A stretch of 64,000 bases of DNA. Source: Arthrobacter sp. PGP41 (GTDB taxonomy: Bacteria; Actinomycetota; Actinomycetes; Actinomycetales; Micrococcaceae). The stretch spans positions 1-64,000 of the forward strand of contig NZ_CP026514.1 of the NCBI RefSeq assembly GCF_002953935.1, in the 5' to 3' direction. Made by a program: the position numbers and the translations under genes. The notes under the pieces were generated by a model. That model had not been told where the DNA came from and made no database searches. It saw only the letters and a list, made by a program, of their open reading frames with translations. Shown here piece after piece: positions 29,501-38,127 of this stretch (within the stretch, counting starts at the first letter, position 1; the number at the start of each line of letters is the position of its first letter).

Positions 29501-30240
29501 GGGCGGCCACCAGTGCTGGCAGGCAAAAGGCGGAAGATGATTTTTGTCCGTCCCATAGTGATGGTGGAGCCGTCAGTGAGTTCGGTGCTCCCCGATACCT
29601 TCTGTCCGTTGACGTAGCTGCCATTGGTGGAACCCATGTCCACAGCGCTGGTCACCCCGTTGGCCGTGCGGATTTCCAGGTGGCGGCGGGAAACGCCTGT
29701 GTCTTCGACATGGATGTCGGCTTCGGACGACCTGCCAAGGACGATGGATGGAGCGTTCAGGGAGTAACGCTGGCCGTCGATATCCAGTACGGGCTGAAGC
29801 CGTGCCGGCTGCCGGCTGGGGGCCACCGGCACGTTGGGGCGTTGTGGCTGGCCTGCGGATGCGCCCTTCGATTTCTCGGTTGAGGAGAGGATCTCGAAGT
29901 CGCCGGCACGCAGCTCGGCGTCCCGGCGGAAGGAAATCCGTACTGAGCCCTGAAGGGTGTAGCCCTGGCTGCGGACGTGGTTGATGACAACGTCGCAGAG
30001 TTCTTCGGCCAGCGGGGTGCCCCATTCCTGGGCCCGTTTGAAGTCGTCATCGTTGAGCTGCACGTCGAAAACGTTTGGGGCGAGTGTCCGGCCGGCCGCC
30101 ACAGTCAGGGCCTTGTGGTCCACTTCGCGGCGCAGCCTGCTGGCGATCTCCACGGGTTCGACCTGGGCGCGAGAGCCGGTGGAGAAGACGCCCCGGACAG
30201 CCTTTTCAATGCCGCGTTCAACCTTGTCCAGCAGACCCAT
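29497..30240 (-). CDS. fhaA: DUF3662 and FHA-domain protein FhaA
   Basis: The protein has 247 residues. The N-terminal DUF3662 domain (1-125) has MGLLDKVERGIEKAVRGVFS. A short linker and an FHA domain (about 155-240) with LGRSSEADI, SRRH and GSTNGSYVN follow. In mycobacteria the FHA domain binds the pseudokinase domain of MviN to control lipid II flipping. It is the first gene of the kinase/cell-wall operon, so the operon promoter should lie just upstream. Confidence 0.94.
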   Translation of the reverse strand: MGLLDKVERGIEKAVRGVFSTGSRAQVEPVEIASRLRREVDHKALTVAAGRTLAPNVFDVQLNDDDFKRAQEWGTPLAEELCDVVINHVRSQGYTLQGSVRISFRRDAELRAGDFEILSSTEKSKGASAGQPQRPNVPVAPSRQPARLQPVLDIDGQRYSLNAPSIVLGRSSEADIHVEDTGVSRRHLEIRTANGVTSAVDMGSTNGSYVNGQKVSGSTELTDGSTITMGRTKIIFRLLPASTGGRP

Positions 30241-30550
30241 GGTTCTTCTCCTTTCCCCTCAGCCGCGGGGCAGTTTTCGTTCCGGAACTTCACCCGCAGT
30301 GCAGCTCGCAAGTCGGCGGTGTGCCTGCCTGCAGCAGCCACTCCTACATCAGATACTACTGGTCAGGGCTATGAATGACCTTAATCAGCAACGCCTGGGC
30401 ACATCCAAAAGTTCGGTCTGTTGCCTGGCCTTGCGTGGGCGGACGGAGGCCAATTGGTGTTTTCCATCCACCTTCCGTTATGCTTGATCTCGCTGCTTTT
30501 ACAAGGTAACGGATCCGGGAAACCGGCCGGCGCCGGGTGAAAGAAGTTGC
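30241..30550. other. Divergent intergenic region with the kinase-operon promoter
   Basis: This 310-base gap lies between fhaA on the minus strand and tRNA-Leu on the plus strand. I see no coding sequence. It should hold promoters in both directions, but no clear -10/-35 pair can be assigned. The GGAGAA at 30244-30249, read on the minus strand, is the fhaA ribosome-binding site. Confidence 0.5.
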
Positions 30551-30633
30551 GCGCGAGTGGCGGAACGGCAGACGCGCTGGCTTCAGGTGCCAGTATCCGA
30601 AAGGGTGTGGGGGTTCAAATCCCCCCTCGCGCA
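30551..30633 (+). tRNA. tRNA-Leu (CAG)
   Basis: It is 83 bases long with the long variable arm of class II tRNAs (TATCCGAAAGGGTGT). The acceptor stem pairs GCGCGAG with CTCGCGC. The anticodon stem CTGGC/GCCAG encloses TTCAGGT with anticodon CAG. CCA is not encoded. Confidence 0.96.
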
Positions 30634-30642
30634 CGCAAATGT

Positions 30643-30675
30643 AAAGAGCTCCGGTCGAGAGGCCGGGGCTCTTTT
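30643..30675 (+). terminator. Terminator after tRNA-Leu
   Basis: AAAGAGCTCCGG pairs with CCGGGGCTCTTT (one G-T pair) and is followed by TTGCGTT. It begins 10 bases after the tRNA end. Confidence 0.85.
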
Positions 30676-30783
30676 GCGTTAACTCCACGCCACGAACTTG
30701 GGCTTGTTCGCTAATCCGGGCCTTGAAGGTTCGGATCCGCGAACAACCTTAGGTTCCGGCGAGTTGCCGGGGCGCACGCCACG

Positions 30784-31482
30784 TTACGGCCGCGCGGAAG
30801 CCTTGAACCGGCGTCGTGAGTTGGCCAGGTGGCTGCGCATGGCAGCCGCTGCGGCAGCCTCGTCACCGTCCGCGATGGCCTCCGAGATGGAGCGGTGTTC
30901 CTGGACCACCTGGTCGAAGTGGTCGCGGGCGTAGTGCTCGACGCCGGTCATGAGGCGGGTGCGCGGCATCGCGATCATCGTTTGGCCCAGGGCCGCCAGG
31001 CAGTCGGAGTAGTAGGGGTTGCCGGAGGCGGCGGCAACGGCGCGGTGGAACTCGAAGTCCGACTTCATGGCGTGGGCGGGATGCCCCGCGCTGGCGGTGA
31101 ACTCTTCGAGGGCCGCGGTGACGGCGCGCAGTTGCCGCTCGGTGTGGTTACGTGCGGCCAGCGCTGCGGCCTCGGTTTCCACGCCCATGCGGAACTCCAG
31201 CAGGTGGAGCCGGTCCTCCATGGTGGCCACGGGACGGGCCCCGGGTGCTGCCTGGGGCCCGTCCGACGGCGGGATGAGGGCGAAGCTGCCCCGCCCGCGT
31301 TCGGTCTCAACAAGTCCCTCTGCTTGGAGCCGGGTCAGCGCAGCGCGGACAACGGTCCGGCTGACGCCGTAGTCGTTGATGAGGGTGTTCTCGCTGGGGA
31401 GCTTTTCACCCGGCTGGATGACGCCGTCGACGATGCGGTTGCGAAGGTCAGCGGCGAGGTCCGCGGTGAGGTTCCGGGTCAT
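30784..31482 (-). CDS. GntR-family regulator, FCD (FadR) type
   Basis: The protein has 232 residues. The N-terminal winged helix-turn-helix (about 1-68) includes GEKLPSENTLINDYGVSRTVVRAALTRLQAEGLV. The FCD ligand domain (about 85-220) has Asp/His metal positions in DFEFHRAVAAASGN. ATG 31482 is chosen; an upstream in-frame start would run into the preceding gene. It lies 10 bases after the galactarate/talarate dehydratase gene on the same strand, so it likely controls that sugar-acid operon through the palindrome at 32681. Confidence 0.93.
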   Translation of the reverse strand: MTRNLTADLAADLRNRIVDGVIQPGEKLPSENTLINDYGVSRTVVRAALTRLQAEGLVETERGRGSFALIPPSDGPQAAPGARPVATMEDRLHLLEFRMGVETEAAALAARNHTERQLRAVTAALEEFTASAGHPAHAMKSDFEFHRAVAAASGNPYYSDCLAALGQTMIAMPRTRLMTGVEHYARDHFDQVVQEHRSISEAIADGDEAAAAAAMRSHLANSRRRFKASARP

Positions 31483-31492
31483 GGCTTCAAGG

Positions 31493-32620
31493 TTACGCGC
31501 CGAACTCCGCGGACTCGGTGGACCAGGTACGTGCCTGGTCGCTGAGGGTGACGCCCAGGCCGGGGCGGTCCGGGACAATCATCCGGCCGTCCTTGGTTTC
31601 GAGCCGCTCATTGAACAGCGGGTCCAGCCAGTCGAAGTGTTCCACCCAGGGCTCGCGGGGGTAGGCCGCGGCCAGGTGGAGGTGGATTTCCATGGCGAAA
31701 TGCGGTGCCAGGCCCAGTCCGCGCTCGTCTGCGAGTGCTGCCAGGCGGAGGAACTGGGTGATGCCGCCGACGCGGGGAGCATCCGGCTGGATGATGTCGC
31801 AGCCGTTGGCGTTGATGAGGCCCTTGTGTTCGGCCACAGACGCCAGCATTTCACCGGTGGCGATGGGGGTGTCCAGGACGTTTGCCAGGTGGGCGTGGCC
31901 CTCGAAGTCGTAGGCGTCCAGGGGTTCTTCGATCCAGATGAGGTTGAAGTCCTCGAGCTGGCGTCCCATCCGCAGGGCGGTGGCCCGGTCCCACTGCTGG
32001 TTGGCGTCCACCATCAGCGGGACGTCCCAGCCGACGTGCTCGCGGATGCCCGCGACGCGGCGCAGGTCCTCCTTGCTGTCCGGGAGGCCCACTTTGATCT
32101 TGATGCCGCCGATGCCTTCTTCGATGGACTGGGTGGCGCGTGCCTTGACTTCCTCGAGGGTGGCGTTGAGGAAGCCACCCGAGGTGTTGTAGGTCTGGAC
32201 GGAGTCACGGTGTGAGCCGAGGAACTTGGCCAGCGGCAGGCCAGCGCGTTTGGCTTTGAGGTCGTAGAGGGCGATGTCGATCGCGGCCAGTGCCTGGGTG
32301 GCGACGCCCGAGCGGCCCACTGACGCTCCGGCCCACAGCAGCTTGGTGTAGATCTTCGCAATGTCGTTGGGGTCCTCGCCGATGGCGCCCTCGGCCACTT
32401 CCTTGGCGTGTGCGTACTGCGCCGGCCCGCCGGCCCGCTTGGAGTAGCTGAATCCGACGCCGGTGTGCCCCATCTCCGTGGTAATTTCCGCGAAGAGGAA
32501 GACCACCTCGGTCATGGGCTTCTGCCTGCCCGTGAAGACCTTGGCATCGCTGATGGGGACAGCGAGGGGCAGGCGGGCGGTGGACAGTTTGACGTGCCGG
32601 ATCAGGTCGACGGAACTCAT
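31493..32620 (-). CDS. L-talarate/galactarate dehydratase (enolase superfamily)
   Basis: It dehydrates galactarate or L-talarate to 5-keto-4-deoxy-D-glucarate, the first step in sugar-diacid use. The protein has 375 residues. The K-x-K pair Lys174/Lys176, metal ligands Asp205, Glu231 and Glu257, and His307 align at a constant offset of 21 with Lys197, Asp226, Glu252, Glu278 and His328 of the Salmonella enzyme, as I recall it. Flanking segments such as GVGFSYSKRAGG and IYTKLLWAGASVGRSG are also shared. ATG 32620 follows AAAGGAG. No later pathway genes are adjacent. Confidence 0.92.
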   Translation of the reverse strand: MSSVDLIRHVKLSTARLPLAVPISDAKVFTGRQKPMTEVVFLFAEITTEMGHTGVGFSYSKRAGGPAQYAHAKEVAEGAIGEDPNDIAKIYTKLLWAGASVGRSGVATQALAAIDIALYDLKAKRAGLPLAKFLGSHRDSVQTYNTSGGFLNATLEEVKARATQSIEEGIGGIKIKVGLPDSKEDLRRVAGIREHVGWDVPLMVDANQQWDRATALRMGRQLEDFNLIWIEEPLDAYDFEGHAHLANVLDTPIATGEMLASVAEHKGLINANGCDIIQPDAPRVGGITQFLRLAALADERGLGLAPHFAMEIHLHLAAAYPREPWVEHFDWLDPLFNERLETKDGRMIVPDRPGLGVTLSDQARTWSTESAEFGA

Positions 32621-32661
32621 GGATTCTCCTTTGGGCGGCGCCGGGCTCCTTCGCCCGCCCA

Positions 32662-32695
32662 CTTATAATATAAGCGCGTAACTTGTATTACAAGT
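32662..32695 (-). promoter_or_regulatory. Promoter with GntR-type operator upstream of the dehydratase
   Basis: ACTTGTATTACAAGT at 32681-32695 is a perfect palindrome and contains TTGTATTACAA, an exact fit to the FadR-subfamily consensus TNGTNNNACNA. A second AT-rich palindrome, CTTATAATATAAG, lies at 32662-32674. Read on the minus strand, TTGTAA (inside the operator) and TATTAT are 17 bases apart, giving a -35/-10 pair. Repressor binding would cover the -35. Binding by the neighbouring GntR protein is inferred. Confidence 0.7.
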
Positions 32696-33644
32696 ACTGC
32701 CTGCATGGGCTGCTCAGTCCGTTGGGGATACCGCATAAACCGTTTTTCTGCTGATTCCGTATCACTCGGGCCAGGACGGACTTCGCAGCGGCGGCTGCTG
32801 CGGCGCGCCGATCCATCTCTGCAGCATCGAATTCGACGAGGGCCCGTGACCTAAAGCATCAGGGTGGCCACGGAGGGGCGTTTTCGCCGGTGAAGACCTG
32901 AGGACAACTAGGGTGTCCCCGTCCCGTCGATGCCTCCTGAGCCCAAATGGTGCCAGGATGAAATTTACGACTCTTTGATAGCCCTGTCAGGAAGGGGCGA
33001 GCCAGCTCTTTTCTGACGTCGGTTGACTGGTCGCCTGACGTCAGGTTGGGGTGTGCTTTCTCTGAACGACATGCGGGCCCGTGATGAGCCCGGTCTTCGG
33101 ACCTATCAATTCCGGCTACCAGGGGGCCGTATTCAACCTCGCCCACTTTCCGGCAGGCTTCGGGCTCCAGTGTTTGGCGCTATAAACGATCGCCTGTGAA
33201 CCAACCTGTATGCGAAGGGTAGTTGCTCTTCCTGGAAAGCGAACCGTTCGCCTGCCCGCTCGCGCGTACGCTCTAAACACCAAGTCCAGCTAAAACTGGC
33301 GCCAGGCTTTATGCTCTGAGCTTCTCGGGGGTCGCAGCATCATGCATAATTCGGCCTGTCTGGCATGCTGACTGCCAGTTCTAGCGATTCGTGCTTGTAG
33401 TGCAGCAGAAACTCGTGCTTGTAGTGAAGTCCAAGCCAAGGCGAGGCACCAACGTCGTCGATGCCGGCAGCCAATTGCAATGAAGTTTTTACCGCTGCTG
33501 CTTCGAGTCTCGGCTTAGTAGTCGGGCGGGTGACGATGGGTTTCATGCGGCGCATCATCTCTTGACTGCTCGCATGTGCTGCGGCGGAGCGCTTACGTCG
33601 GCAGCATGTCCCATTTCGGCCCCGGTTCTTGGGTAGAGACAGCT
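32696..33644. other. Gene-poor region of about 950 bases
   Basis: No convincing protein gene or RNA was found on either strand. Open frames here lack ribosome-binding sites and the third-position GC bias of the neighbours. The base composition is more mixed than in the flanks. It may be the decayed remains of a gene between the sugar-acid and aromatic operons. A short direct repeat lies at 33389-33426. Confidence 0.5.
33389..33426. repeat. Short direct repeat
   Basis: The 14-base unit TCGTGCTTGTAGTG occurs at 33389-33402 and again at 33413-33426, with a 24-base period. It lies in the gene-poor region downstream of pobA. Confidence 0.8.
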
Positions 33645-34835
33645 TTACAAGGCGCCCGGCCAGCCGGTGTAGGCCTCTGCCAGGTAGGCTAGTCCATGCC
33701 GGGAGGAGACCACGGAGCTGAGTTCCCCGAGCTGGCGGGCGCGGGAAAAATCGTCTGCGTCGGTGGGGGTGTGCAGCATGGTGGTCATCCAGTAAGAGAA
33801 CTGCTGGGCCTTCCATACCCGTTCCAGGGCGCGGTCGCTGTACGTCTCCAGCAGTCGGCCGGACCCGGAGTTGTAGTGGCTGTCGAATCCTTCGAAGAGC
33901 ACCTTGACGTCATGGATCGCGAGGTTCAGGCCCTTGGCACCGGTGGGCGGAACGGTGTGCGCTGCGTCGCCTGCCAGGAAGAGGTTGCCGTGGCGCATGG
34001 GGGTGTGGACGAAGCTGCGGAACGGCAGCACCATCTTTTCGATGACCGGGCCTTCCTTGAGTTCGAAACCGTTGCCGTTTACCCGGCTGCGGAACTCGGC
34101 CCAGATCCGGTCGTCATCCCAGTCGGCCACGTTCTCCTTCGGGTCGCACTGGAAGTACATCCGCTGGACGGTCTCGGTGCGCTGGCTGATCAGGGCGAAG
34201 CCGTTGGCGGAGTTGGCGTAGATCAGTTCATCGGAACTGCGCGGGGCTTCGGCAAGGATGCCGAACCAGGCAAACGGGTATTCGTGGAAGTACCACTTGC
34301 GGTGCGCCTCGGGGATCTGGAACCGGCAGTGGCTGCGGGAGCCGTCCGCACCCACCACGAAGTCGGCCTGGATCTCGAACTCCGCGCCCCCGGCGTCGGT
34401 GAACCAGACCTTCGGCTTTCCTTCCAGGTCATGCACGCTGGTGTCCGTGACGCCGTAGCGGACGTCGCCACCGTCGGCCTTCCTGCGGGCGGCGAGGTCC
34501 AGGAAGACGTCCGTCTGGGGATACAGCCAGACAGACTCCCCCACGAGGTCCTTGAAGTCCACGCGGTGGCTTTCCCCGTTGAAGCGCAGTTCGATGCCGT
34601 CGTGGCGGTCGCCGTCACGGAGGACACGGTCCGAAACTCCGCTGTCCACGAGCATGTTGACCGTGCCGTGTTCGAGGATGCCTGCGCGCACCGTTTCGGA
34701 GATGTCTTTGTGGCTGCGGACTTCGATCACGGTGGAGTCGATGCCCGATTTGGCCAGTAGGTGGGAGAGCATGAGACCGGCGGGTCCGGATCCCATGATG
34801 GCCACTTGGGTAGTGATGGTTTTACGTGTTGCCAT
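33645..34835 (-). CDS. pobA: 4-hydroxybenzoate 3-monooxygenase
   Basis: This FAD enzyme hydroxylates 4-hydroxybenzoate to protocatechuate using NAD(P)H and O2. The protein has 396 residues. It has GSGPAG at 15-20, the GDAAHTVPPTGAKGLNLA FAD motif, and the substrate residues of the Pseudomonas enzyme: Tyr206 (Tyr201), Ser217 and Arg219 (Ser212, Arg214) in ISQR, and Tyr389 (Tyr385). Conservation of these residues supports 4-hydroxybenzoate as substrate. It is the last gene of the six-gene aromatic operon, 145 bases after the FAH gene. Confidence 0.95.
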   Translation of the reverse strand: MATRKTITTQVAIMGSGPAGLMLSHLLAKSGIDSTVIEVRSHKDISETVRAGILEHGTVNMLVDSGVSDRVLRDGDRHDGIELRFNGESHRVDFKDLVGESVWLYPQTDVFLDLAARRKADGGDVRYGVTDTSVHDLEGKPKVWFTDAGGAEFEIQADFVVGADGSRSHCRFQIPEAHRKWYFHEYPFAWFGILAEAPRSSDELIYANSANGFALISQRTETVQRMYFQCDPKENVADWDDDRIWAEFRSRVNGNGFELKEGPVIEKMVLPFRSFVHTPMRHGNLFLAGDAAHTVPPTGAKGLNLAIHDVKVLFEGFDSHYNSGSGRLLETYSDRALERVWKAQQFSYWMTTMLHTPTDADDFSRARQLGELSSVVSSRHGLAYLAEAYTGWPGAL

Positions 34836-34980
34836 GGTTCGTCTCGCTTCGTTGCGGGGCCCCGCAGTCGCGGCGCCTGAGTGTGTTACGCGGCGTGTGC
34901 CTCAACAGGACGACTGGCGCCGCGCTTACAAGAGTTTTTGGCGGTCCTGGGTACACGCCCTTTGAAGGCCGCGTTGGCAC

Positions 34981-35973
34981 CTATAGGTGGGCCGGCGATT
35001 CTTCGCCCGTCCTTGGACGGGTACGGGCGGCCACACGGGTTACGGCCTCGCGTCGTGCGCCCACCGCGTTCTCGATGGCGCCTATTCCTTCCACTGTCAT
35101 GCGGACCACATCGCCGGTCTTCAGGGGCGGGGGAGTCTTTGATCCGTTCCGACCCCAAAGTTCAGCCAGGCAGCCGCTGCCGCATGTGCCGGAGCCCAGC
35201 ACGTCGCCGGGCCGCACCACGGAGTCCTGCGACGCGTAGGCCACCAGTTCGGCGAACGGCCAACCCATGTTGGAAAGCATGTCCTGCCCGATGCGCTGGC
35301 CATTAACCTCGACGGCCATGGAGATGGGCAGGAACCCTTCGGCGTCGTGGCGGTCCTCAAACTCGTCCGCGGTGACGATCCATGGGCCTAGTGTGTTGGC
35401 GAAGTCCTTGCCCTTGCAGGGGCCTAGGCTGACTTTCATCTCGCGGCGCTGCAGGTCCCTGGCAGACCAGTCGTTGAGGATTGTGTAGCCGAAGATGTGC
35501 TGGTGCGCCTCCGCTGCGGTTAGGTTGCGGCCGTCGCTGCCGGGAACATGCCCGACGACGGCCGCCACTTCGGTTTCAAAGTCCAGGTCCTCGCAGCCCG
35601 CCGGAATACCAATCACCTCGCCCGTTCCTGTCACGGTGTGCGGGTTCGTGAAGTAGAAGGTGGGCGCCTCGTACCATTCGGGCACCACACCGGCCACGCC
35701 GTCGATGCTCTTCCGGACGCCTTCCACGTGTTCCTCGAACGCCACGAAGTCCCGGATGGTGGCGGGCACCAGCGGGGCCATCAACTGCACGTCCGCCAGC
35801 GAAGAGGCAACGCCTGAAGTCAGAACCTGCCGTGCAATGTTCAGCGCTTCTTCGAGACCGGCGTCCAGGAGCGTCTGGACGTCCTGGCCGGCGGGCAGGG
35901 CGTAGCAGTTCGCGCCGTCCACAAAGCCGGACTGGATCCAGTCGCCGTCATTCCAGCGGGCAATCTTGACCAT
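34981..35973 (-). CDS. Fumarylacetoacetate hydrolase family protein (copy 1)
   Basis: The protein has 330 residues. The FAH domain (about 75-320) shows the metal-binding Glu/Glu/Asp pattern in DLDFETEVAAVVG and ILNDWSARDLQ, plus lysine in SLGPCKGKDFANTLGPW and the end GDVLGSGTCGSG. FAH-fold enzymes hydrolyse, decarboxylate, hydrate or isomerise oxo-acids made by ring cleavage; this one resembles the fumarylacetoacetase-like group. It lies 11 bases after the amidohydrolase gene. The exact reaction is unknown. Confidence 0.88.
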   Translation of the reverse strand: MVKIARWNDGDWIQSGFVDGANCYALPAGQDVQTLLDAGLEEALNIARQVLTSGVASSLADVQLMAPLVPATIRDFVAFEEHVEGVRKSIDGVAGVVPEWYEAPTFYFTNPHTVTGTGEVIGIPAGCEDLDFETEVAAVVGHVPGSDGRNLTAAEAHQHIFGYTILNDWSARDLQRREMKVSLGPCKGKDFANTLGPWIVTADEFEDRHDAEGFLPISMAVEVNGQRIGQDMLSNMGWPFAELVAYASQDSVVRPGDVLGSGTCGSGCLAELWGRNGSKTPPPLKTGDVVRMTVEGIGAIENAVGARREAVTRVAARTRPRTGEESPAHL

Positions 35974-35984
35974 ATGAATCTTCC

Positions 35985-37055
35985 TTAGGCTGGGCGGGCG
36001 GCGGGGACTGAAGCGGGCGTGATGCCAAGGGCGGCAGCGTTGCCGGCCAGTACACGGGCCTCGTCCTCTGCGGGAAGGCGTGCCTCGACAACCTCGTCCA
36101 CGGGCAGGTCGGATCCCATGTCGAACGGATAGTCCGAGCCGAGCAGCACCTGCTCCGGGCCCGCCGCGGCGATGAGCGCCCGCAGTTCAGCGGCGCTGTG
36201 GACCAGCGAGTCGAAGTACAGCTTTTTCAGGTAGGAGGACGGCGGCTGCGCGCAGCCGTGCGCCTCCGTCCGGACCTTCCAGGCGCGATCGGAACGGCCC
36301 AGGGTGGTGGGAAGGTAGCCACCGCCGTGCGCAGCCAGGACCTTCAGGTCCGGGTGCCGGTCCAGTACCCCGCTGAAAATCAGGTGTGACACTGCCACAG
36401 CGTTTTCCGCAGGCTGGGAGACGGTGTTGGCGAGATAGAAACGGTCCAGCCGCTCATCCAGGGAGCATCCGAACGGGTGCAGGAACACCAGGGCACCCAG
36501 CTCCTCGGCCCGGCTCCAGAACGGTTCCAGCCGGGGGTCGGACAGCTCAACAGTGCTGCGTTCCGCGTCGGCTGGAGTGGCAGCGAACGACCCGATTTCC
36601 ACCCCGAGCAGGCCGCACTCGAGCACCGCGTGCTCCAGGGCCTCCACCATCAAGGCGGGGTGCTGGAGCGGGACCAGGCCCAGGCCGTGGAGCCGCTCCG
36701 GGGCGCGGTCAACGAATTCCCGCACGGCCTGGTTTGCGGACTTCGCTACCTGCAGTGCCAGTTCTTCGCCTGCGAAGTAGTAGAAGTGCGACGGTGACGG
36801 AGAAACCAGCTGCACGTCCACACCTTGGGCGTCCATGTCCGCGAGCCGGCGGTCCAAGTCGGTCAGCTGCGGCCAGCGCTCCTTGATCATCCGGCCCGAA
36901 GCTGCCATCGATTCGGGTCCGTTGCGCCGCACTTCCAGGGCCTGCTGGGCGCCGAAGCCCTCGGGATCAGCCTCCGCCACCAGCTGTTGAAGGGCCGGAA
37001 GCAGGATATGGGCGTGGACGTCCACCGTGGGGAATTCTGCGGGGCGGGTGCTCAT
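35985..37055 (-). CDS. Amidohydrolase-family protein, ACMSD-like decarboxylase candidate
   Basis: The protein has 356 residues. Metal ligands are His14 and His16 in DVHAHIL, His193 in LHPFGC and Asp308 in GSDYPFDMG, with His243 in AAHGGGY as the catalytic histidine. This pattern matches the ACMSD/gamma-resorcylate decarboxylase group (amidohydrolase_2). In this operon it could remove CO2 from a carboxylated ring-cleavage product. It starts with ATG 37055 after AAGGAACC. Hydrolase activity is the alternative. Confidence 0.88.
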   Translation of the reverse strand: MSTRPAEFPTVDVHAHILLPALQQLVAEADPEGFGAQQALEVRRNGPESMAASGRMIKERWPQLTDLDRRLADMDAQGVDVQLVSPSPSHFYYFAGEELALQVAKSANQAVREFVDRAPERLHGLGLVPLQHPALMVEALEHAVLECGLLGVEIGSFAATPADAERSTVELSDPRLEPFWSRAEELGALVFLHPFGCSLDERLDRFYLANTVSQPAENAVAVSHLIFSGVLDRHPDLKVLAAHGGGYLPTTLGRSDRAWKVRTEAHGCAQPPSSYLKKLYFDSLVHSAAELRALIAAAGPEQVLLGSDYPFDMGSDLPVDEVVEARLPAEDEARVLAGNAAALGITPASVPAARPA

Positions 37056-37089
37056 GCGGGTTCCTTAACTGCTGGCATCGTTGACTCCA

Positions 37090-38127
37090 CTACCGAAGTG
37101 CTATCGGGTTGACGGGTGATCCGACTGCCCCGGTGATGGGGAGCGGGGCTGCGATGAGCAGGAAGTCGTACCTGCCGTCCGCTGCGCAGGCTTGTGCCAG
37201 TCCGTCCGGGTCCCACATTTCGCCCAGGAACAGTCCGAGGTTGGGGATGGCGATCTGGTGGAGGGGCTGGAAGGCGGCGTCGAACTCGTTGGGCCGGACC
37301 TCGAAGCCCCACGTATCGGTGGCTATCCCGGCTATTTCCGTGCGGTGCAGCCAGGGCCCGGTGGTGAAGGACAGCCCGGGGGCTGAGCCGCCGGCGTAGT
37401 CGCCCCAGCCGTCGCGGCGGACCCTGGTGTGCTGCCCGGTGCGGATCACCACGATGTCGCCCCGGCCCACCTTCGAGCTGGGCCCCTGCAGGTCAATGGT
37501 CCGCTGGAGGTGTTCGGGGGTGATGGCGAAACCGTCGGGCAGTTCGCCGTCGTTCCGTCCAAGGTCCGGGCCGAGCGCCCGGCCGACGTCGAGCAGGACG
37601 CCGCGGGTGACGATCTTTGCGGCGGCCGTTTCGATGCCGGTCACCAGGTCGCCTTCGGAGGTGACCACGTCACCGGCGGCCCTGCCGTTCCAGGCCTTGC
37701 GCTGGTCGAAGATGTGGCCCAGGCCGTCCCACTGCGTGGAGCACTGCAATGGCATGGCGATCACATCGTCCGCACCGCCGAAGCCGTGCGGGAAACCCTG
37801 GTTGCCGCGTTCGGCGTCCACCCCGGTGTCCGTCATGGTGTGGACCGGGTTGGTCCGGCGGCGCCAGCCCTTCTGGGGGCCGTTGGTGTCGAACGGCTGG
37901 GACAGTGAGAAGGCCTCGCCCGTCTTCACCAGGGCTGCGGCTTCGATGCGCTTGCCGGCGTCGATGAAGTTCAGGGTTCCCAGGACGTCGTCCTGGCCCC
38001 AGCGGCCCCAGTTGTTGTGGGCCGCGGCCATGGCGCGGATGCTGCCGAGCGGGTCGTCACGCCGGATCACCGGGGAATCGGTTGATTCCCCGGTGACGGT
38101 GGTTGATGCTGTGTCCTGCGTGGTCAC
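37090..38127 (-). CDS. Cyclase-family (kynurenine formamidase-like fold) protein
   Basis: The protein has 345 residues, longer than kynurenine formamidase (about 210). The usual metal motif HxGTHxDxPxH appears as Q-C-S-T-Q-W-D-G-L-G-H, so two of the three His are Gln while Asp and the last His remain. This variant marks a separate subfamily. It overlaps the next upstream FAH gene by four bases (GTGA), so it is translationally coupled within the operon. The reaction is unknown; hydrolysis or lactone opening of a cleavage product is possible. Confidence 0.83.
   Translation of the reverse strand: MTTQDTASTTVTGESTDSPVIRRDDPLGSIRAMAAAHNNWGRWGQDDVLGTLNFIDAGKRIEAAALVKTGEAFSLSQPFDTNGPQKGWRRRTNPVHTMTDTGVDAERGNQGFPHGFGGADDVIAMPLQCSTQWDGLGHIFDQRKAWNGRAAGDVVTSEGDLVTGIETAAAKIVTRGVLLDVGRALGPDLGRNDGELPDGFAITPEHLQRTIDLQGPSSKVGRGDIVVIRTGQHTRVRRDGWGDYAGGSAPGLSFTTGPWLHRTEIAGIATDTWGFEVRPNEFDAAFQPLHQIAIPNLGLFLGEMWDPDGLAQACAADGRYDFLLIAAPLPITGAVGSPVNPIALR

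Noticed and set aside
32859..33146. Possible small minus-strand gene in the gene-poor region
   Set aside because: No ribosome-binding site, no family resemblance and no codon bias.
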